From Valencia hispanica (lineage: Eukaryota; Chordata; Actinopteri; Cyprinodontiformes; Valenciidae), in NCBI GenBank assembly GCA_963556495.2, contig OY747715.1:17046239-17110238 (forward strand): 64,000 bases of DNA, written 5' to 3'. This document shows, piece by piece, positions 58,020 through 64,000 of this stretch. Numbering within the stretch: the stretch's first letter is position 1; every line of letters begins with the position of its first letter. The position numbers and the translations under genes were made by a program. A model generated the notes under the pieces. The model saw nothing but the letters and a program-made list of their open reading frames with translations, had not been told where the DNA came from and made no database searches.

Positions 58020-58330
58020 TGTATTATTAAGGAAACATTAATTTACCTGTCTACGTTGAACCATCTAAAAATTGGAACTTGGTTACAACTCAAGGCATTT
58101 CTAACCTGGGAATGAGCCCACGTAAGTGGTTCAGTAATTGTATGAAAAACACAAAAAAACAATTTGAGATGTTAACTTGGCCTCCAAAGTCCCCAAATCT
58201 CAGTCCCATCATCCCTCTGTGGGATGTTCTAGAAAAAGTCAATTTAATGGAGACCACACCCTGCAACTTAAATGATCTGTTGCAAACATGTCAAAGCACA
58301 TATTCAAAAGTCTAGTGGACTCCATGACTC
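58020..58330 (+). pseudogene. Tc1-like transposase C-terminal remnant
   Basis: The frame at 58079-58315 contains MLTWPPKSPNLSPIIPLWDVLEKV. This corresponds to the catalytic 'SPDLNPIE-LW' block of Tc1-family transposases, but the Glu of the DDE triad is replaced (PII). The following METTPCNLNDLLQTCQ also fits the family. N-terminal domains and TIRs were not found nearby. Confidence 0.65.
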
Positions 58331-59850
58331 AACAGGGCAGGGCTGTTTTGTCAGTTAAAGGGGGAAGAAACATACCATTTGGCAGGTAGTCATAATGTTA
58401 TGCCTGATTAGTGTCAAGCCAAATTTAGAAAGAACATAAAGACCCAGGACTGTTTTTTGGCAATAAAGAAGTAATACAGAATTAGCAGCCACTAAGAACT
58501 GTACCAACAAAAACTGAGAAAGGAAGAAAGGTCTGAGAATTTTTTTTAGGTATGAGCAAGATCTGATAGAAGAAACTACTGGCATGTTTAACACCAGGCT
58601 GGTAGTATAATATCATGCCCAAAAGAAAACATGAAACCAAATGACATTGAGACCATACAGCCCCACATGGAGGGTTTGAATCCGATTTAAGGTTCCACGT
58701 TGTACACCAAGTGATGAAATGTTGGGTGAATGGCAATAAGGAAAAACACTTACAGTATCTGCTTGATTAAGCAGATAATTATCAGTTAATTATCACTATC
58801 TGATCTGCTTAATTCTAATGTTTTAATTTAATTGCACATAATAAGAATTTCATAATGCTGTGACAAATGGACCGGTTTATAGTTTTCAGCGCTTTCTTTC
58901 AATTGTCAACCATTTTGCAATAGGATAATGTAAATGCTTTTCTTTCTCTTCAGACCACAGCAGTTCTGGCCATCTAAAGGAGTAACTGTGTTATTATTAT
59001 CAATGGAGAGAGAGATGCTTTATGAAATAAACAAGCATTTTTAATTTAAAAAACGACATGCATTTGATCTCTTTTCAAAATAATCTCTGCAATAACATAT
59101 TTCAGCAAAAGAACTTTGTAGTTTCAAAAATATTCCAGCTTCACAAACCTTTCAGGCAGATATATCATTCTGTCATTCCCAAAAGCTCAAAGATTAAAAT
59201 ATATTGCTTTGCATATGGGTGTGTGTTCTCTTCTCTGCTGCCATTCTAAGTGCACAATCAAATTTGATCAGTAGAATTCCAGAAGACAACAGTCCATGTC
59301 ATCTGACAACACCCATGCAAAGTTCTGTACAAAATGATGATTCATGTCACCTTCGAGGCAATTTGCCTTCAACAACCTTCAAGTCGAGAGCAACATCCTG
59401 GATTAGCCACACTCAGTGATTTATCAGAACCCCTCAACATAATATATTTGGGATACCTTGCTCCAAGTTAAACCTGACATTGGGCCTCTGCAATGTAACA
59501 GCCTGTGGTCACAAGCCTCTTCTGTAATCAGCTAACAAAAGAGCTGGAATGGAGGATCAATGCGAGTTAGTGTTATCTCCCTTAATGCCTGCAGCTTGGT
59601 GCACACACAGGAAAGTGAGGTAAACTGATTCACATTCAGGGTTGTGAGCTGCAACATCCAAAGTCAATGAAAAGGGCTGAGCTGTGATGTGCGGCCAGTC
59701 ATTTGTGTCACTGATACTGGGATAAGCAAAATAGTTAACATGTCCTTCTCTTTACTTCTCGTAGTGCCCTTATATGGACAAAAAAATATCATAGCTGTGA
59801 AATATTACATAACTGTTGGCAATAGCTGTCAGCATTGACGACATTTAGAG
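58331..59850. other. Unassigned region
   Basis: AT-rich; no gene or repeat recognised. Confidence 0.4.
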
Positions 59851-60270
59851 AGCCTTGCAAAAGTATTTTAGAGGTTAATCTTCCAGCAATCAACAACGGT
59901 ATACATACAGCCAGAGCTACAATGGATTTATTTTGATCAAAGCCTATTAATTTACTAGAATGGCCCAGGAAAATTACTAAACTAAATCAAATTGGAAATC
60001 TGTGGCAAGTCCTAAAAACACATCTTCCCAAACACTAAGCTAGTAGAGACATACCCCAAAAGACTAACTCTAGCAGAGCTTGTTTCCACAAATGGTTTAT
60101 TTGCATAGGTTGACTACACATGCCTGCCACACTCTTCAGATTGTCATTGTGAAAAAACTTTGAAAACAACATTTTCCCCCATTTTCCAATTCACAATTTT
60201 GTACTACTTAATGTTGGTCTATAATATAAAAAGCCAATAAAAACATTGATGTTTTTAGTTGTGGTATTAA
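59851..60270 (+). mobile_element. Tc1-like relic, internally deleted
   Basis: The left end 'gagccttgcaaaagtatttt' is followed by the 3' part ('gtagagacataccccaaaag', 'ttggtctataatataaaaag'). Most of the element is missing and the right terminus is eroded. Confidence 0.65.
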
Positions 60271-61134
60271 ATAGTAAATATATACACCACATACCACACA
60301 AATATATCTTTTTGACTTGACATTTATTCTTACTTCACAGTTTCTTTTTTACGTATTTGGCTGTGTATGGTTTCAGATTTGCAATGACAAGTTATCTTTG
60401 TTTTTTGCTCCACAGGTTATGCAAAATAGTCCAATAAAAATCAAGACTTTTACTAGGAGAAATACTTGTATCAACCACAAAGCAAGGAGGTTTTCATGAC
60501 GTTTTAGGATTCTTCTGATGAAATCCTCCATCACAACTTTAACTGGATAATTTGTATCCTTGAATTTTCTTCACCTTAAGAGTTTTTTTTAACATTAACT
60601 CTCCCAATAGGTAGGATGAATCGCTTGTACCATTAAAAAACTATTGCATGTATGCTTCTCTAAGTTTTCTAAGTGCCTCTGTACATTTATATTCGCTTTG
60701 TGTGTAAAAATGTAATCCTTCCACTTAGAAGTTTTTTTGTTTCATTCAGGCAGCTGAATGCATCTCGTTGATTATTTCCATAGTTTCCAACTGATAAGTA
60801 TTCTGCGCAGACCCCTGAACGCTTTATACATCCAATACCCAGTATTTCTGTTAACTCTACACACACTCACACACACTGCCCCAGTAAAATAGACACCCTT
60901 ACAAGATGTACAAAGGCAGATGCAATAGTGACGTGAATAGTATACAAAACAGGTTCTTTCTATATAACAGTGCTTTAAAAACATCCTAAACTTTCCCAAA
61001 GAATAACAGACTGCAGGTATGGCCTGAAATGTGGTACTCTGAGATTTTCCTGCTTTGTCCTTGCTTTTTTTCTCCTATCTAGTCTCCAATATCAATTAGT
61101 CTTTCAACACTATTCTTTACGGTGGCCCCTAGAG
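60271..61134. other. Unassigned region
   Basis: No gene or repeat recognised. Confidence 0.4.
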
Positions 61135-61285
61135 ACAAAACACATGCAAATCCCAAAACACATGCAAAGCCTCAAAACACCTGCAAAACGCATGCAAATT
61201 CCAAAACACATTTAAATCCTCAAAACACATACAAACCTCAAAATACATGCAAATTCCAAAACATATGCAAATTTCACAACAGAAG
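61135..61285 (+). repeat. Degenerate minisatellite with octamer motifs
   Basis: About eight loose copies of an 18-base unit like caaaacacatgcaaatcc. The POU octamer ATGCAAAT occurs exactly at 61144, 61192, 61247 and 61265. Confidence 0.75.
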
Positions 61286-61487
61286 TGCTCCAGGATGCTA
61301 GGGGCATGAGTTTTTGTTACCTAGTGTCTACACAAACTAGGAGGTAGATCCACATTCCAAACAGGTGGTGGTATAGGCCATAAGGTGAACCCGATTTTCT
61401 ATTCATCTCGTTCAGTCCTCTGCCATCATACTTTTTGCTTCATAAAATAAATATGTTCGTACTGAGTTCCAAATCAACCGTTAACCG

Positions 61488-62221
61488 TTAAAGCAACACT
61501 ATGTAGTTTTTCAACTTTCATAACATATTTCCAAGATTCCATTGTGATGTTACATCGACTTACAATAGGATGAATGACACACATGCCATAGCCTGACGGG
61601 GTCTGTATCGCTTTTATTGGCACTACGTAACTTAGGGGTGCGGGTAGTAACCTGTGCACAAAAAGAACTACAAAATTTGAGTGCTGCTTTACGGCATACC
61701 TCACTTCCGCCCCCCACGTAAGCCAAACAAGCATTTGTTTGCTGGCTGCTACCGCGTGTGAATGTTTTTGCAATGGCCCAGCAACAAAAACAAAAAAGGC
61801 TACGTTTTTGTCGGAGGAGACTAGGAAGCGAAAAAGGCCGGACAAGGATTAATATTGGTCGTGAAAACAACGTGAAACTATCATGTTATACTGTTATAGT
61901 TTTATAGTTTCACGTTTTTACAATAAACTATCACGTTATAACGTGATACGGTCTAATTTTTTTATTATATGGCTGACAGCGCTACGCCGCTGTACATATG
62001 ACATGCTGAAATATAAAAAATGTACCTGGGATGAAGACATTTGACACTGAACGAAGGCTGACCAAGACATGAAAATCTGTAATGTTAGAGGGTATGGCTT
62101 GTCAATGCATGTAAATCCCCTGGTGTAACCATAACAGATTTTAGGACAGTAGTAGAAAACAATACCTTTTTCCCAACTGTAGGGGGACCCCGAGAGCAAA
62201 ACTTACATAGTGTTGCTTTAA
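61488..62221. mobile_element. TTAA-bounded element 4
   Basis: Ends TTAAAGCAACACTATGTAGT and, inverted, TTAAAGCAACACTATGTAAG; 734 bases. An interior plus-strand frame near 61780 reads KTKKATFLSEETRKRKRPDK before a stop, a basic peptide similar to one in element 2. No complete transposase. Confidence 0.7.
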
Positions 62222-62684
62222 AATCAAATACCTCTGAAATTTCTACAAAACAGAGTAAACGTGTATGTAGAAAGTGCTACATGCATTAAATTCCGTGAAA
62301 CATGAACATGAACTGGATTTCACACTTAAGTTATGGAATACATGCAGTAACTTCATCATTCACATTAAATAAGCCCCTACCAGAGGGGAGCGGCAATCGG
62401 GACAACCGCGACTTCTCCCGGTCGGCTGAAGGACACAGTGGAACACAATTTAAGCGGCCGCGAGGCAAACGCGACCAGCCTTACTCTGAGCTTATCAAAA
62501 ATCATTGATATCATTTAATTTACCGCGAATAGCGACCATACACTCCCAATTAAACTATCTGAAATGTCCAACCAGTATTTATATCAGTTGTTCACTCTCT
62601 ATATCTTAGTTATGGAATTATCTTGCAGAACATTCATGGTCACGGATCAAAAAAATAAAAACAACTATTTGATTTGTTTGTTTG
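62222..62684. other. Unassigned region with a small GC/CpG-rich patch
   Basis: The patch at 62370-62500 includes gcggccgc (62455-62462). A 68-codon frame over it (62302-62508) has no known domain. Confidence 0.35.
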
Positions 62685-62745
62685 TTCTTGAATTTCCTCT
62701 TGGGGATCAATAAAGTATCTAGTATCTATCTATATATCTAATGTA
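62685..62745 (+). mobile_element. Rex1-like 3' tail remnant
   Basis: 'ttgaatttcctcttggggat', 'caataaagtatctag' and TATC repeats match the 3' end of the Rex1-like LINE at 56920. Confidence 0.65.
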
Positions 62746-63354
62746 GAATGGAGCAAAGTCTCTTGGGAATTGGGAATGCGTTTATCCCATAGACTAATGA
62801 ACCGATTGCGCTTGCTGGATCTGCGCATGTGTATGCTGCATGATCAGACTATGTCCACTGACCAATCATAAACCTTTTTCGGTTCATTTCATCCACTCAC
62901 AAACGAAGTTGTTCGGTAGTCAATGTTAATTCAAAAGTAAAAAATAAACATGCATGTATATAAGACCGATCTTTCAACGGGAATTAACGCAGAAGCTTGT
63001 CTGTACTACGCTGCATCTCACACATAGTGCATTCAAGGAATGTTCAAAATGTATGGTGAGTTCAAAAACGTGGGACATTTAAAACTTATGACAAAAATCG
63101 CCCACTGAAAATAATACCATAAGCAATAAACTTCTGTTTAATGGCAGTTGGCAAGAAACATTTGATGGATGCTAAATATGCCCTACTTATTTTTACAAAG
63201 TACTAAAAAAGAAACTATATTTTCTGTATTATCCAAATTGAGGTGTTTAATGTCATTGTGTGGATGTCGATTGTGGTATAGCCGTGTGAGTGAGACTGTT
63301 TCACCCTGATTTGGTTGAATGCACTGCACAGAATGATAGTGGAGACAGGGCCGT
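62746..63354. other. Unassigned region
   Basis: No gene or repeat recognised. Confidence 0.4.
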
Positions 63355-64000
63355 ATGGAATGATATTTCAGTCAAAAATCCCGAGCGAGATTTTCAATCC
63401 TCACCTGCAGGTATTCAACAAGGCACGCACTTGCTCATGCGCGCATATTCAACAACACGCGCGTGTAGAATTCATCTCACGAGTATCCAACAACGCGCTA
63501 TGGCAAGCCATTGGAGTCAAAAATTGCCACTCTATTGGCGCGTTTGCAATAAAACGACGTATAAAATGTCGTTTTTCCATACACAACGCCGCTTTTTACG
63601 CCGCTTTTATCCTCAAAAGGCCGTAATAAACGCCGTTTTATAAATACGACGTTTTTCGTGGTCCTCAAACTTCGCTTTATGCAGCATTAATTGTACGGGC
63701 GTAAAAAAACGGCGTTTTGACGATAAAAGAGGCGTAAAAAGCGGCATTATGTGTGGAAAAACTGTCTTTTGTACGTCTAATTGCAAACGCGCCAACAGAG
63801 TGGCGATTTTTTACCCCAATGGCTTGCCATAACCCGCGCATGTGGATTTCACCTCACACGCGCTCTACACCAAGCTTTTATACACGAGTGAGGGTAAATC
63901 ATTGACTGTATAAATAATGGACAGCGTTTCCGCACTCCTCCTCGTTTACCAAAATGACCACGTTCATGGGGGAAATAATGGCGGATTTACAGACTCCTCC
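63355..64000. mobile_element. Second fold-back copy, one arm, cut by the window end
   Basis: From atggaatgatatttcagtca the sequence follows the left arm of the element at 19955 ('ccgagcgagattttcaatcc', 'cacgcgctctacaccaagct'), interrupted by a MITE at 63500-63830. After about 63897 it diverges. The other arm would lie beyond the window. Confidence 0.7.
63500..63830. mobile_element. Palindromic MITE nested in the fold-back arm
   Basis: 331 bases forming an almost complete hairpin. Arms start atggcaagccattggagtca and, inverted, atggcaagccattggggtaa, and match at roughly 85% to the centre near 63665. It is very rich in CpG (acgccg, cgacgt). Flanking TA on both sides fits a TA target. No coding frame. 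Confidence 0.75.

Noticed and set aside
61135..61285. CRISPR-like array
   Set aside because: Units are short, degenerate and without distinct spacers; the genome is a vertebrate.
61474..61870. Two overlapping minus-strand frames of 106-123 codons
   Set aside because: They lie inside TTAA element 4 with no domain; the plus strand carries the more meaningful basic peptide.

Overview
The window looks like repeat-dense, gene-free intergenic (or deep intronic) DNA from a teleost fish, most likely a spiny-rayed one. The evidence is the repeat content: L2-clade LINEs, Rex1-like and Rex3/RTE-like LINEs, Tc1 relics, long (TA)n arrays, a P-type transposon with a THAP domain, and a gamma-type endogenous retrovirus. 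I found no intact host protein-coding gene, no rRNA or tRNA gene and no CRISPR array. Every long open frame belongs to a mobile element. Family names come from motif recognition, not a database search.

Layout. 0-8 kb: a Rex1-like fragment, a (TA)n palindrome, two Tc1 relics, a short TSD-flanked SINE-like repeat and two weak LTR-like stretches. 8-10 kb: a truncated L2 and a TTAA-bounded element. 11.9-15.2 kb: a Tc1 relic holding a young Rex3 and a second repeat that itself holds an L2 fragment. 17-22 kb: L2-B and Tc1 relics, a 1.15 kb fold-back element and a SINE-like repeat. 22.0-30.0 kb: the endogenous retrovirus, antisense, with near-identical LTRs, a 4-bp TSD, pol in two pieces, an env ORF and no gag. 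31.7-36.6 kb: a Tc1 relic, then an L2 3' end split by a P-family transposon (33133-35484), then another TTAA element. 37-45 kb: a Rex3 tail, a Rex1-like endonuclease relic, (TA)n, an L2-B fragment and a third TTAA element. 45.4-49.7 kb: a Tc1 split by an L2. 50.6-57 kb: a Rex1-like LINE split by a nearly complete L2-B with ORF1 and ORF2. 58-64 kb: Tc1 relics, an octamer-rich minisatellite, a fourth TTAA element and a second fold-back copy carrying a palindromic MITE.

Most elements sit inside older ones, and target-site duplications often fix the order of insertion. The points I find most worth checking are: a roughly 200-residue segment between protease and reverse transcriptase in the retroviral pol, with two spaced H-x-S/T motifs reminiscent of 2H phosphoesterases; an env frame that stays open although the fusion part of TM is absent; near-identical LTRs around a body with no gag; a P-type element with TIRs, 8-bp TSD, two THAP-coding exons and a C-terminal transposase exon but no catalytic middle; and four TTAA-bounded elements, one with a THAP-like reading frame.
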